Counted from the stretch's first letter, positions 42,369-52,391 are shown. The stretch is DNA of 64,000 nt from an uncultured Pelagibacteraceae bacterium (GCA_902528575.1 CABZSV010000002.1:1-64000); one strand, 5' to 3'. Numbers and translations are program-made. The notes: generated by a model not told the origin, from the sequence alone.

Positions 42369-43499
42369 ATGACTATATTATCTAACGGTCATCAATGGAA
42401 ATACACAGAATTTACTGACAATAAAAATTTTTCATTTAATAAAAAAGAAATTCTTAATTCTTTAACCACAGAAGAAATTGATGATGCTTATAAGAGCATT
42501 TCTAAGTGGAAAGGTTATTCTCCTACTCCTCTGCTTTCTTTAAATAAACTATCAAAAGAATTAAATTTAAACAAAATCTTTTATAAAGATGAAAATAAAA
42601 GATTTGATTTAAAATCTTTTAAAGCTTTAGGTGGAGCTTATGCAGTAGAAAAAGTAACCAAAGGAAATAAAGATATAGTAGTAGCAACAGCTACTGCTGG
42701 TAATCACGGAAGATCAGTTGCCTGGGGAGCAAGAAGATTGGGATTAAAATGCAAAATATTTATTAGTGAATTTGTAAGTGATGCGAGAGGCAAAGCTATG
42801 TCTAATCTTGGAGCAGATGTAGTTAAAGTAAAAGGTAATTATGAAAAATCATTGATTGAATGTATAAAACAGTCTACTGAAAATAATTGGCAAATAGTTC
42901 AAGATGTTGCTTGGAAAGATTATATGATTGTACCTAAGTATACTATGGCAGGTTATACAGTCATGATGAAAGAAATAGCTGATCAAATCCAAGAGGAGAA
43001 AATAACCCACATCATTTTACAGGCGGGTGTTGGTGGCATGGCAGCTGCGATGGTTGCAGGTATTGCAAGATATTTAAATCATATTCCAGTAATAATAGTT
43101 GTTGAACCTGATAGCGCAGCATGTGTAATGGAAAGCATCAAAACTGGAAAAATAGAAAAAATAGATATTAAAAGAGAAAGCTTAATGGGTGGTATGTCTT
43201 GTGGTGAAGTATCATTGGTCCCATGGGAAATACTCAAAAATTCAGTTAAGCATTGTATTAGTTTACCAGATGATGATATTGCAAAAACTATGAAACTACT
43301 TGGAAATTCAAGCTTTAGTGATGATAAAATAATTGCAGGAGAAAACTCAGCACCTGGCGTAATCAGTCTGATTACAAGTTGTGAAGATCAAGCAATTAAA
43401 GAAAAATTAGATCTAAATGAAAAATCTAATGTTTTGGTTTTTGGTTGTGAGGGAGATACTGATCAAGAAATGTATCAAAAGTTAATTAACCAAAATTAA
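42369..43499 (+). CDS. dpaL: Diaminopropionate ammonia-lyase
   Basis: The 376-residue PLP enzyme of the tryptophan-synthase-beta fold has the Schiff-base lysine in DLKSFKALGGAYA (Lys85), ATAGNHGRSVAWGAR for substrate, the phosphate-binding QAGVGGMAAAMV loop and C-terminal VFGCEGDTD. It matches the YgeX family, which cleaves 2,3-diaminopropionate to pyruvate and two ammonia. It is three bases behind the GlnT/GmaS gene and so probably in its transcript. The link to methylamine use is unclear. Release of ammonia next to a glutamine-type ligase and Amt would fit nitrogen scavenging (inference). Confidence 0.9.
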   Translation: MTILSNGHQWKYTEFTDNKNFSFNKKEILNSLTTEEIDDAYKSISKWKGYSPTPLLSLNKLSKELNLNKIFYKDENKRFDLKSFKALGGAYAVEKVTKGNKDIVVATATAGNHGRSVAWGARRLGLKCKIFISEFVSDARGKAMSNLGADVVKVKGNYEKSLIECIKQSTENNWQIVQDVAWKDYMIVPKYTMAGYTVMMKEIADQIQEEKITHIILQAGVGGMAAAMVAGIARYLNHIPVIIVVEPDSAACVMESIKTGKIEKIDIKRESLMGGMSCGEVSLVPWEILKNSVKHCISLPDDDIAKTMKLLGNSSFSDDKIIAGENSAPGVISLITSCEDQAIKEKLDLNEKSNVLVFGCEGDTDQEMYQKLINQN

Positions 43500-43503
43500 A
43501 TCA

Positions 43504-44925
43504 ATGAGTAGCACAGGTATTTTTTGGATAAGAGAGGATTTTAGAATTGAAAATAATCCTGCTTTATCTTTTGCAACACAAAATCATGATAATGTAATTG
43601 CATTATATATTTATAATAATAATGATTTTGACAACAAAAGAGAAGCTCAAAAATGGTGGGTTTTTAAATCTCTAGAAACTTTAAAAAAAGAATTGTCAGA
43701 TTATAAAATTAATCTTGAAATAGTAAAAGGTGATGAATTAGAAATTTTTTCTAAATTTAATAAAAAGGATAAGCTTTCAGTTTATTGGAATAAAATTTAT
43801 GAGCCAGATGTTATAGCTAAAGGAAAAAAAATACGTGACTTATTTATTAAAAATGAAATCAATTATAAATATTTCAAAGGAAATATTTTAAATGAATTTC
43901 AAGAGATAACAAAAAATGATGGAACTCCCTTTAAAGTGTTTACCCCTTTTTGGAGAAATGCGGAGCAAGTTTATTTAAATAAGCCTCTAAGTAAAAATTA
44001 TATTGTTAAAAAGAAAACAAAAAAGATTACAATTTTTAAAAAATGTATTGAGCCAAATGATATTTTGCCAAAAAAAGATTGGTATAAAAAATTTGATAAA
44101 TATTGGAAAGTTTCAGAAAATGATTCAAAAAAAATACTTAAAAATTTAATTGAAAACAAAATTAAAGATTATGGAACTTCTCGGGATATACCATCTATCG
44201 AGGGAACCTCTAAATTATCTCCCTACATCAAACATGGCCAAATTCATGTAGACAGTATTTGGAAAAAATGTTCTGAAATTAAATCAAAAGGAATTGGTTA
44301 TAGAAAATATATTAATGAACTTGGTTGGAGAGAGTTTTCACATAGTTTAATTAATTATTTCCCAGAATTCTTAAAAGGAAATTTTAGAAAAGAATTTGAT
44401 AAATTCCCTTGGGCAAAAAATGAGAAATTCTTAAAAGCATGGAAAAAAGGAATGACCGGTTATCCTATTGTCGATGCTGGTATGAGAGAATTATATGAAA
44501 CTGGATGGATGCATAACAGAATAAGAATGGTTGTTGGCTCGTTTTTAGTCAAACATTTGAGAATTAATTGGACTGAAGGTGAAAAGCATTTTAGAAATTG
44601 TCTACTAGATTTTAACAAAGCAAATAATGTTGCTCAATGGCAATGGGTTGCTGGTTGTGGTGCAGATGCAGCACCCTACTTTAGAATATTCAACCCAATA
44701 CTTCAGGGTGAAAAATTTGATAAGGAAGGAATTTATGTAAAAAAATGGGTTCCTGAACTTAAAAATGTTCCAAATAAATTTATTCATAAACCATGGGAAA
44801 TGGAATTAAAGTATCAAGAAGCTATAAAAACAATTATTGGCAAAGATTACCCGGGTCCTATTGTTGTTCATGAAAAAGCTAGAGCTGCAGCTCTTGAAGC
44901 GTTTCAATCTTTGAAGAAAAAATAA
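43504..44925 (+). CDS. phrB: Deoxyribodipyrimidine photolyase/cryptochrome family
   Basis: The 473-residue protein is a class I photolyase: an N-terminal antenna domain starting GIFWIREDFRIENNPAL, then the FAD-binding helical domain. Recognised motifs are GTSKLSPYIKHGQIH, LGWREFSHSLIN, GYPIVDAGMRELYETGWMHNR-type residues (about 318-338) and VAQWQWVAGCGADAAPYFRIFNP-type residues (about 376-397). It uses blue light to split cyclobutane pyrimidine dimers. The C-terminus has no cryptochrome-like extension. It starts four bases after the lyase stop and ends eight bases before the convergent yjbQ gene. Confidence 0.94.
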   Translation: MSSTGIFWIREDFRIENNPALSFATQNHDNVIALYIYNNNDFDNKREAQKWWVFKSLETLKKELSDYKINLEIVKGDELEIFSKFNKKDKLSVYWNKIYEPDVIAKGKKIRDLFIKNEINYKYFKGNILNEFQEITKNDGTPFKVFTPFWRNAEQVYLNKPLSKNYIVKKKTKKITIFKKCIEPNDILPKKDWYKKFDKYWKVSENDSKKILKNLIENKIKDYGTSRDIPSIEGTSKLSPYIKHGQIHVDSIWKKCSEIKSKGIGYRKYINELGWREFSHSLINYFPEFLKGNFRKEFDKFPWAKNEKFLKAWKKGMTGYPIVDAGMRELYETGWMHNRIRMVVGSFLVKHLRINWTEGEKHFRNCLLDFNKANNVAQWQWVAGCGADAAPYFRIFNPILQGEKFDKEGIYVKKWVPELKNVPNKFIHKPWEMELKYQEAIKTIIGKDYPGPIVVHEKARAAALEAFQSLKKK

Positions 44926-44933
44926 ATTTAATT

Positions 44934-45353
44934 TTATTCTCCAATAAAATGATGAATTATAGTTCTTTTTTGAGCCTCTAATCTGTGTTCAAATAAATAT
45001 ATGCCCTGCCAAGTTCCAAGCAGCAATTCACTATCTTTCACACTTAGAGAAATTTGATTATTTGTTAATGCAGATTTAATATGTGCAGGCATATCATCTT
45101 TTCCCTCCGTAGTATGAACATATAGTTTGTTATCCATAGGAGCTAATTTATCAAAATAATTTATTAAATCTGTTTGTACATCTGGATCTGCATTTTCTTG
45201 AACAATTAATGAAGCGCTTGTGTGCTGAATGCTTAAATTAAGAATACCATTTTTAAAGTTATTTTGACCAATCCAATGAATTGTATCATTAGTAAATTCA
45301 TATAACTTTTGACCATTGGTCTTAATATGAAGATTGTAAAATTCTTGTTTCAT
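44934..45353 (-). CDS. yjbQ: YjbQ/UPF0047 family protein
   Basis: The ~139-residue protein is a YjbQ-family single domain: HTSASLIVQENADPDVQTDL, YVHTTEGKDDMPAHIKSALT-type residues with the two His/Asp clusters, and LLGTWQGIYLFEHR near the C-terminus. Members bind a metal and can replace thiamine-phosphate synthase in some assays, but their true role is unsettled. I chose ATG at 45353, which shares one base with the zapE stop (TGATG), over a TTG one codon upstream. It is the last gene of a minus-strand chain that begins with aconitase. Confidence 0.9.
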   Translation of the reverse strand: MKQEFYNLHIKTNGQKLYEFTNDTIHWIGQNNFKNGILNLSIQHTSASLIVQENADPDVQTDLINYFDKLAPMDNKLYVHTTEGKDDMPAHIKSALTNNQISLSVKDSELLLGTWQGIYLFEHRLEAQKRTIIHHFIGE

Positions 45354-46408
45354 CAATTATACTCCTTCGATGTAAGCTCATACAAACGACTAATGGTTCG
45401 TTTAAATGGTTTTTCTAATAATCTTGAAGAGGTAAATTGATCTAAATTTATATCAGCTGTAACTGCTAATGAAATATTTTTATCATAAATTACATCTAAC
45501 AAAGTGATAAAACGTTGTTGTTGATTTGAATTTACATCATTAAATTGAGGTATTTGATCTATTACCATAAATTTACAGTTTTTAACTATTTCTAAATAGT
45601 CTTCCGCTCCTAAATTTTGATCACAAAGTTGATTAAAGTCACATCTAACAATTCCCTCATAAAAGTTTTCTAATTTAAATTCTCTTCCCTTTACATTAAT
45701 TTTTATTGAAGATTGTTTTTTATCCTTTGTTATAGTTCTAAAAAATTTATTAATCTTAAAATTGGTTTCTTGATTAAGTGGAAAAAAATATCTTTGTTTT
45801 TGATTATCATTAGATTTTCTATAATCATCCTCAATTTTTAATTCATACTCGATGGATTGATCTTCCATTATTTTTATAAAAGGTATAAATTGTTCCCGTT
45901 GAAGACCTTCTTTATAAAGTTCTGAAATTTTAGTGTTTGAAGTAAGAATAATTTTAATATCTTCTTTAAATATTTGTTCAAATAGTTTTCCTAAAATCAT
46001 TGCATCAACAATGTTTGTTACTTGGAACTCATCGAAATAAACAAATGAAGCTTTTGACTTTAAATTTTTGACAAATTGATTGATTACATTTTCTTCATTT
46101 TTTTCTTTTTGCTCATGGACAAAATCATGAAAACCTAACATAAATTCATTAAAATGTTTTTTTAATTTTTTTTCTTCAAGATGATCATAAAAGAAGTTTA
46201 AAATCATTGTTTTACCAACCCCTACACCACCATATAAATAAAATCCTTTTTTAGTTTTTTGTTTGGAAAATAATTTTGAAAAAAATGATTTATAATTACT
46301 ATTATGATAATCTTCTAATTTTTTAATAACTTTGATTTGATTAGGATTAACTTCTAAATTTTGAATTTCACAATAAGATATGAATTCTTTTTCAAATTTT
46401 TTTGGCAT
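45353..46408 (-). CDS. zapE: Cell division ATPase ZapE (AFG1-like)
   Basis: The ~351-residue P-loop ATPase has Walker A GGVGVGKT (about residues 60-67), the conserved FHDFVHEQ, Walker B SFVYFDEFQVTNIVDAMILGKLF-type segment, sensor LTSNT, and the C-terminal RFITLLDVIYDKNISL and SRLYELTSKEY of AFG1/ZapE. ZapE destabilises FtsZ at division in bacteria; AFG1 acts in mitochondrial protein quality control. ATG at 46408 overlaps the cupin stop (TGATG); a TTG one codon upstream is the alternative. Confidence 0.92.
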   Translation of the reverse strand: MPKKFEKEFISYCEIQNLEVNPNQIKVIKKLEDYHNSNYKSFFSKLFSKQKTKKGFYLYGGVGVGKTMILNFFYDHLEEKKLKKHFNEFMLGFHDFVHEQKEKNEENVINQFVKNLKSKASFVYFDEFQVTNIVDAMILGKLFEQIFKEDIKIILTSNTKISELYKEGLQREQFIPFIKIMEDQSIEYELKIEDDYRKSNDNQKQRYFFPLNQETNFKINKFFRTITKDKKQSSIKINVKGREFKLENFYEGIVRCDFNQLCDQNLGAEDYLEIVKNCKFMVIDQIPQFNDVNSNQQQRFITLLDVIYDKNISLAVTADINLDQFTSSRLLEKPFKRTISRLYELTSKEYN

Positions 46409-46839
46409 CAATTTTTTTTAGTTTTAAAGTCAATACCATACTCTGATCTTGGTCCTTTCCTTAGCCCAAATGGACCTGAGATAAATAAAGTTAATGGTTT
46501 GGTTCCTGGTTCCAAATCTACTCGATGCAAATTATTTGCTGATCTAAAACCAATATACCCTGGTGGACGCCAAAACTTGCCAGTGCTTAATGTCTCCCAA
46601 TAACCACCTCTTAAAATTATCGTAATATAAGGAAATGTGTGATTATGAACTCCTTCTCCATGGTCATCTGCTAGCATCTCATGAATTAATATATTAAACG
46701 GAAACCATTTAGGTCTATGCCTCATCAAAACATAGTATCTATTCATCCATGGTTTTGCTTCTTCAAATTTAGGATGTGAAGGTCCTCTATCTAATACAAC
46801 TTTTTTTCTGCCAATTTTTTCTAAAAATTTTAGGAACAT
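46408..46839 (-). CDS. Cupin-fold protein
   Basis: The 143-residue protein is a small beta-barrel cupin-like protein. ADDHGEGVHNHTFPYITIILRGGYWE (in part, HGEGVHNHTFPY) supplies the first His cluster at about residues 60-68, and NNLHRVDLEPGTKPLTLFISG supplies a second histidine near residue 104. A conserved GPFGLRKGP closes it. The N-terminal MFLKFLEKIGRKK is basic. The fold binds a metal or a small ligand; the substrate is unknown. It lies two bases after the BamB-like stop and overlaps zapE by one base. Confidence 0.75.
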   Translation of the reverse strand: MFLKFLEKIGRKKVVLDRGPSHPKFEEAKPWMNRYYVLMRHRPKWFPFNILIHEMLADDHGEGVHNHTFPYITIILRGGYWETLSTGKFWRPPGYIGFRSANNLHRVDLEPGTKPLTLFISGPFGLRKGPRSEYGIDFKTKKN

Positions 46840-46841
46840 GT

Positions 46842-48140
46842 TTAGTTATATTGTAAAATTGAACCATTTCTTATTACATATAAATTATTGTTAAATATAA
46901 ACGGTTCAGAAACTAATCCACCAGAAACTTTCTCAATTTTAATTATTTTCCCGTCCTCAATACCAACTACAATCATTTTTCCATCTGAATTAGTTAAATA
47001 TAAATTCTTATTACCTATTACAAAACCAATTGGATAAATATTCTCTCTCTTTTTTGTTTTATAGTTTTTAAATAAGTCTGTAACTCTAATTATGTTTCCA
47101 TTTTTTTTTTCTATTACAAACAAATATCCCTCATTTGAAACTGTAAATATTAAATTTTCAATTAATATTGGTGTTAAAATAGAATTAATTTTATTTATCC
47201 AATTAACATTTCCTGTTATTCCATCAATAGAGTAAAATTCATTTTTATTGTTAGAAAAAAAAACAGAATCACCATCTGATACAATTTTAGAAACCTTAAA
47301 ATTGTAAGCTTCATTAATTATAGCTGAGTTTTGAGTTGGTAATTGCCATACAATTAAACCTGTATCAATATCAACAGCAGTAATATCGCCTAACGAATTA
47401 CTAAAAATAATACTATTATTTAAAATAATTAAAGAATATTTTGCATTTGAAACTGTAAAAGAATCTTCTGTTGCAAAATTCCAGCATTCCGAACCATCTT
47501 TAATTTCATAGCACCGAAGAATATTTTTATAATCTACAGAAAAAAATTTATCTTTATTTTTTTTAATTCTTGAGTTGAATGAGTATGAATTATATTTTGA
47601 CCAATTTAATTCTCCATTACTTAATTTTATAGAATACAGTTTTGCTAAATTATCTGTAATTATTATATTGCCCTCATCAAGTAGAAAATTTAATTTTGGT
47701 AATAATTTTTTTTCTGATTTAGAATAATAATTTTTTTTCCAAATAACTTTTTGGTTTTTATCATACTTAATAATAGTACCTTTTTTATCAAAGAAAATTA
47801 TACCCTCTTCTAAAAAAATAGGTTTTAGGTCTAATTTATTTATATCCCCTATTTTAGAGAATTTATAATTTCCAATTTTATTTAATTGGCCTTTATAATT
47901 CTGAGATCCAAAATTATTTTTATTATCAAGAATTTTATTGTTATTTTTTATTTGATTTAAATTAAATTTTAATCCTTGATTATGTTCTGAGACAACTTTC
48001 TCTTTTTCATCAAAAAACTTTTTTGTATTCTTGCTTGTTTCTATTCCATTATCTTTATTTTTCCAAATTTTAGAATTTTGATTAAATGAGCAATTATTTA
48101 AAAAGATTAATACAATTAAACTAAAAATAAACTTATTCAC
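46842..48140 (-). CDS. BamB-like outer-membrane beta-propeller lipoprotein
   Basis: The 432-residue protein has a hydrophobic signal with a plausible lipobox (LNNC, Cys17) and a long Asn/Lys-rich linker. PQQ-like repeats then follow with recurring W/G-containing strands (VWQLPTQNS, GNVNWINKINSILTP, NGNIIRVTDLF). The propeller resembles BamB, which helps the BAM complex insert outer-membrane proteins. The start is GTG at 48140 and overlaps the preceding gene by eight bases. The YfgM-like gene directly before it is a common BamB neighbour and supports the call. Confidence 0.8.
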   Translation of the reverse strand: MNKFIFSLIVLIFLNNCSFNQNSKIWKNKDNGIETSKNTKKFFDEKEKVVSEHNQGLKFNLNQIKNNNKILDNKNNFGSQNYKGQLNKIGNYKFSKIGDINKLDLKPIFLEEGIIFFDKKGTIIKYDKNQKVIWKKNYYSKSEKKLLPKLNFLLDEGNIIITDNLAKLYSIKLSNGELNWSKYNSYSFNSRIKKNKDKFFSVDYKNILRCYEIKDGSECWNFATEDSFTVSNAKYSLIILNNSIIFSNSLGDITAVDIDTGLIVWQLPTQNSAIINEAYNFKVSKIVSDGDSVFFSNNKNEFYSIDGITGNVNWINKINSILTPILIENLIFTVSNEGYLFVIEKKNGNIIRVTDLFKNYKTKKRENIYPIGFVIGNKNLYLTNSDGKMIVVGIEDGKIIKIEKVSGGLVSEPFIFNNNLYVIRNGSILQYN

Positions 48141-48777
48141 TCAAATCTCTGTTTAATCTTTTCTCTGCTTGAAGCCTTATATCTGGATTTGAATTTTCTA
48201 AAGCTATTATTTGGTTGAAAAATTCTTTAGCTTTTTGTTTTTGATTATTTGCATAAAAATATTCTGCCATTAAATATAAAGAATGTGATTTCCAGACACT
48301 TTTAGAATTGATCAGCGGATTTAACATATTTAAAAGGTCACCCTCTTGAGCGTTATCTGCATTGTAGAGTGCCTTCTTGTATATAATTAAGTTTTTAATC
48401 TCACTGTCTAATGAAGTATCGTTTATCAATATATCAAATAATGAATTGATTTTGGACTGATCACTTTCAAGATTATTATCAATGATGAAATAAAGAGATA
48501 AAGGTGAATAAGTTGGATCTTTCTTGTTTATTATTTCAATCAGACTGCTAGCTGTTTTTTCTTTTGTTTTTTCAGAATAATCGATAATTATTGAATTATA
48601 ACTATCTGAGATATCTTTTTTTTTATTAATTAAATATTTATCATAAGTGAAAACACCTATTATAATAATTATTAAAATAATTATACCTGAAACAATTTTA
48701 TTTTTATTTTTTACAAAAAAATTCTTAATTTTTTCATTTCTAGTATTCGTATTTATAATTGATAAATCTTCGTCCAT
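48133..48777 (-). CDS. YfgM-like TPR membrane protein
   Basis: The 214-residue protein has a cytoplasmic start, one membrane helix at about residues 29-46 (VSGIIILIIIIIGVFTY) and a C-terminal extracytoplasmic helical domain with TPR-like repeats (LYLMAEYFYANNQKQKAKEFF). This is the architecture of YfgM, which works with periplasmic chaperones. It lies directly before the BamB-like gene (overlap of eight bases) and two bases after aconitase. Sequence similarity is weak, so the name is by architecture and neighbours. Confidence 0.75.
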   Translation of the reverse strand: MDEDLSIINTNTRNEKIKNFFVKNKNKIVSGIIILIIIIIGVFTYDKYLINKKKDISDSYNSIIIDYSEKTKEKTASSLIEIINKKDPTYSPLSLYFIIDNNLESDQSKINSLFDILINDTSLDSEIKNLIIYKKALYNADNAQEGDLLNMLNPLINSKSVWKSHSLYLMAEYFYANNQKQKAKEFFNQIIALENSNPDIRLQAEKRLNRDLSE

Positions 48778-48779
48778 AA

Positions 48780-51449
48780 CTAAATCATATTCCTTAAAAC
48801 GTACTGTAGAATACCTCCATTCTTATAATACTCTAATTCATTTTTTGTATCAATTCTGCATAAAGTTTTAATTTTCTTTATTTCCCCAGAAGCATATTTA
48901 ATTTCAACTGTCACTTCATCTGAGGGTTTAACGCCCTTTTCTATATTGAGAATACTAATTAATTCAGAACCAATTAATTTTAGATTTTTTCTATTAACAT
49001 CTTCGATAAATTGTAACGGTAATATTCCCATTCCAATCAAATTAGATCGGTGAATTCTCTCAAAACTCTCTGCGATTACTGCTTTTATACCAAGTAATTT
49101 TGTTCCTTTAGCTGCCCAATCTCTAGATGATCCGGTTCCATACTCTTTTCCACCAATTACAACCAAATCTGTTCCTCTTTTTTTATATTCAACAACTGCA
49201 TCATAGACAGGAAGAACTTTTTCTTCTGGGTATAACTTTGTAAAACCACCTTCTGTACCTGGAGCCATTTCGTTTCTAATTCTTATATTTGCAAAAGTTC
49301 CTCGCATCATAACTTCATGGTTACCTCTTCTTGAACCATATGAATTATAATCTTTAGGTAAAATTTGGTGTTCCATGAAATATTCACCAGTTGGACTATC
49401 TTTTTGAATACTACCAGCTGGCGATATATGGTCAGTAGTAACCATATCACCTAAAATTAATAATGGTCTTGCATCCTTAATTTCTTTAAATCCCTCTGGT
49501 TTATCTGGTAACGAGTCAAAAAACGGAGGTTTTTTTACATATGTTGATCCCTCATCCCAATTATAGATGCTGCTTTTATCAGTTTTAATCTTTTGCCATT
49601 GAGTTGGGCCCTCTGAAACATTTGAGTATCTTTGTATAAACATGTCAGCATTAAGTGAATCTTTTAAAGTTTCTTCTATCTCTTTATTTGAAGGCCAAAT
49701 ATCTTTTAAAAATACATCTTTTCCCTCTTTATCTTTTCCCAATGGATCTTTGTACAAATCAACTTCCATATGCCCAGCTATTGCGTATGCAACAACAAGT
49801 GGAGGTGAAGCCAAATAGTTAGCTTTTATATGTGGAGAAATTCTTCCCTCAAAATTTCTATTTCCAGATAAAACTGAAACAGCATAAATATTTTCTTTTT
49901 GGATAGCTTCTACAATATTTTCTAGAAGTGGTCCTGAATTACCAATGCAAGTAGTACAGCCATACCCAACTAAATTAAAGCCAAGCTGATCTAAATAAGT
50001 GTTTAATCCAGCTTTTGACAAATAGTCTGTAACTACTTGTGATCCAGGTGCTAAAGAAGTTTTTACCCAGGGTTTAACCTGCAAACCTTTTTCAATAGCT
50101 TTTTTTGCTAATAGTCCAGCCCCGATTAGAACATTTGGATTAGAAGTGTTAGTACAAGAAGTTATTGCAGCAATTAATATTGAGCCATCTTTAATTTCGT
50201 AATCTGTATTTGATACTTTCGAAATTGACTTTTCATTTTTATTTGTAGCTTCCTGCAATACTTTTTGAAACGAACTAGGTGCATCTGTCAACAGTACTTT
50301 GTCTTGAGGTCTTTTAGGTCCTGAAATAGTTGGTACGACTGTGGACATATCTAAAGATATAATGTCAGTAAATTCTATTTCGTTACTCGCCCATAAACCT
50401 TGTTCCTTGGCATAATTTTCTACGATATCAACAGTTTGTTGATCTCTTCCAGAAAATTTCAAATACTTTAATGTTTCTTCATCGATAGGAAAAAAACCAC
50501 AAGTAGCACCATATTCTGGTGCCATGTTTGCAATTGTTGCTCTATCCGCTAGTGTTAAATTTTTTAAACCCTCTCCATAAAACTCAACAAACTTTCCAAC
50601 CACTCCTTTATCTCTTAACATTTTAACAACAGTTAATACTAAATCAGTTGCAGTAGTTCCTTCTGGCATTTTATTCTTCATTTCAAAACCGATGACTTCT
50701 GGTATTAACATGGAAATTGGTTGACCTAACATTCCTGCTTCAGCTTCAATTCCTCCAACACCCCATCCTAAAACAGATAAACCATTTACCATTGTTGTAT
50801 GACTATCAGTTCCAACTAAAGTATCTGGAAAAAGATATTTTTCACCTTTAAATTCTTCTGACCAAACAACTTTTGACAAATATTCCAGATTTACTTGGTG
50901 ACAAATTCCTGTTCCTGGTGGAACTATTCTAAAATTATCAAATGCCTGCTGTCCCCATTTTAAAAAAGAATATCTCTCACCATTTCTTTCAAATTCTATA
51001 TCGACATTTTTTTCAAAAGAATTTGCTTTTGCAGATTGGTCGACTTGCACTGAGTGATCAATTACAAGATCAACTGCAGACAGTGGATTTATTGTATTTG
51101 GATCTTTATTTTTTTCTTTAACTGCTTCTCTCATTGCAGCTAAATCTGCAACCGCAGGTATTCCTGTATAATCTTGAAGTAAAACTCTTGCTGGTCTATA
51201 TGCAATTTCAGTTTTAGATTTTTTTGTCTTTAGCCAGTTTTTAATCGCCTCTATTTGAGATTTTGTTACACTTAAGTCGTCTTCGTATCTTAATAAATTT
51301 TCTAGTAAAACTTTAAGAGATTTTGGAAGTTTATCTATTCCTTCAAGTCCATTTTTTTCTGCTTCATTTAATGAGTAATAATTATACTCCTTGTCATTGA
51401 CTGTGATTTTTTTTAGTGATTTATAAGAATTTTTGTTTCCTGGGGTCAT
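48780..51449 (-). CDS. acnA: Aconitate hydratase AcnA
   Basis: AcnA isomerises citrate and isocitrate in the TCA cycle. The 889-residue length is normal for the AcnA/IRP type. DSHTTMVNGLSVLGWGVGGIEAE (in part), AAITSCTNTSNPNVL (first cluster cysteine) and GYGCTTCIGNSGPL (the other two cysteines) hold the [4Fe-4S] cluster. GSSRDWAAKGTKLLGIKAVIAESFERIHRSN (in part) is the swivel-domain signature. It leads the six-gene minus-strand chain to yjbQ and is preceded one base away by a lysE-type gene, which may put even more genes in the same transcript. Confidence 0.97.
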   Translation of the reverse strand: MTPGNKNSYKSLKKITVNDKEYNYYSLNEAEKNGLEGIDKLPKSLKVLLENLLRYEDDLSVTKSQIEAIKNWLKTKKSKTEIAYRPARVLLQDYTGIPAVADLAAMREAVKEKNKDPNTINPLSAVDLVIDHSVQVDQSAKANSFEKNVDIEFERNGERYSFLKWGQQAFDNFRIVPPGTGICHQVNLEYLSKVVWSEEFKGEKYLFPDTLVGTDSHTTMVNGLSVLGWGVGGIEAEAGMLGQPISMLIPEVIGFEMKNKMPEGTTATDLVLTVVKMLRDKGVVGKFVEFYGEGLKNLTLADRATIANMAPEYGATCGFFPIDEETLKYLKFSGRDQQTVDIVENYAKEQGLWASNEIEFTDIISLDMSTVVPTISGPKRPQDKVLLTDAPSSFQKVLQEATNKNEKSISKVSNTDYEIKDGSILIAAITSCTNTSNPNVLIGAGLLAKKAIEKGLQVKPWVKTSLAPGSQVVTDYLSKAGLNTYLDQLGFNLVGYGCTTCIGNSGPLLENIVEAIQKENIYAVSVLSGNRNFEGRISPHIKANYLASPPLVVAYAIAGHMEVDLYKDPLGKDKEGKDVFLKDIWPSNKEIEETLKDSLNADMFIQRYSNVSEGPTQWQKIKTDKSSIYNWDEGSTYVKKPPFFDSLPDKPEGFKEIKDARPLLILGDMVTTDHISPAGSIQKDSPTGEYFMEHQILPKDYNSYGSRRGNHEVMMRGTFANIRIRNEMAPGTEGGFTKLYPEEKVLPVYDAVVEYKKRGTDLVVIGGKEYGTGSSRDWAAKGTKLLGIKAVIAESFERIHRSNLIGMGILPLQFIEDVNRKNLKLIGSELISILNIEKGVKPSDEVTVEIKYASGEIKKIKTLCRIDTKNELEYYKNGGILQYVLRNMI

Positions 51450-51450
51450 A

Positions 51451-52044
51451 TTATAAATAAAAAGTTATTATGCTTGTTAAAAGAAGCAGTGACATAGCAT
51501 AATTAAAGTAATTAATAAATTTCTGATTTGTCGCAAATTTCCTAAAAAATTTACCTAAGAAGGTCCACAGAGTTATACTGGTCACTGAAACAATTAAGGC
51601 CATAATGATAATTTGAGTCGTATAACTTACAAAGGTTTCTCCTGGATTAATATAAGTTGAAACAAGAATAATTGATGCAATAACGCCTTTAGGATTTAAG
51701 AATTGAAAAATAAAAGTTTCATGAAACTTAATTGGATTTTTGTTTTTATTTTCCTGATCAGAAGGTCCTGAAAAAGAAATTTTGTACGCTAAATAAATTA
51801 AAAATAGAGTTCCTAAATATTTCAATACCTCTTGAATTAAAGGATAAAGTTTAAAAATATTTATCAAACCTAGAGCTAAACATAATAACAAAAATGGAAA
51901 TCCTAAAGTTACACCAATTATATGTGGCAGTGTTCTAAAAATACCAAAATTAAAACCAGAATAGAAAGCAACGAAATTATTTGGTCCAGGAGTAAATGCA
52001 GCAACTATTCCAAATAAAGTTATAGAGAGAATTTCAGGATGCAT
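51451..52044 (-). CDS. LysE/RhtB-family exporter
   Basis: The 197-residue protein has about six hydrophobic helices and the LysE/RhtB hallmarks: AAFTPGPNNFVAFYSGFNFG near the start, a KYLGTLFLIYLAYKI helix and the FLNPKGVIASIILVSTYI segment (about residues 112-130). The family exports amino acids such as lysine, homoserine or threonine; the substrate is unknown here. It lies two bases after the csaA stop and one base before acnA, so it sits within a tightly packed unit on the minus strand. Confidence 0.88.
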   Translation of the reverse strand: MHPEILSITLFGIVAAFTPGPNNFVAFYSGFNFGIFRTLPHIIGVTLGFPFLLLCLALGLINIFKLYPLIQEVLKYLGTLFLIYLAYKISFSGPSDQENKNKNPIKFHETFIFQFLNPKGVIASIILVSTYINPGETFVSYTTQIIIMALIVSVTSITLWTFLGKFFRKFATNQKFINYFNYAMSLLLLTSIITFYL

Positions 52045-52046
52045 TA

Positions 52047-52391
52047 CTAAGCGATCGGTAATCCATTTTCTGCTTTTTGAGAGGGATGAACAAGTGTAAC
52101 CTTACCATCGGCATCAATTGCTCCTAAAACTAATACTTGAGAAACTATTCCAGCAATATTTTTTTCAGGAAAATTACAAACAGCAATAACTTGTTTTCCT
52201 TTTAAATTCTCCTCATTATAATAATGAGTAATTTGAGCTGAAGATTGTTTAATGCCAATATCGCTTCCAAAATCAACTTCAACCACTAAAGATGGCTTTC
52301 TCGCTTTTTCATTTTTTTTAACAGAAATTACAGTACCAATTCTAATATCTACTTTATCAAAATCATTATAGGTAATTTGCTCTTTAATCAT
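52047..52391 (-). CDS. csaA: CsaA-like tRNA-binding protein
   Basis: The 114-residue protein is one OB-fold tRNA-binding domain: FDKVDIRIGTVISVKKNEKARKPSL-type start (about residues 11-35), LVVEVDFGSD, SSAQITHYYNEENLKGKQVIAVCNFP (in part) and VLVLGAIDADG. Its length matches CsaA, a dimeric chaperone- and tRNA-binding protein. It is the first gene of the minus-strand group and is divergent from argE across 24 bases, so the promoters must overlap the gene ends. Confidence 0.92.
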   Translation of the reverse strand: MIKEQITYNDFDKVDIRIGTVISVKKNEKARKPSLVVEVDFGSDIGIKQSSAQITHYYNEENLKGKQVIAVCNFPEKNIAGIVSQVLVLGAIDADGKVTLVHPSQKAENGLPIA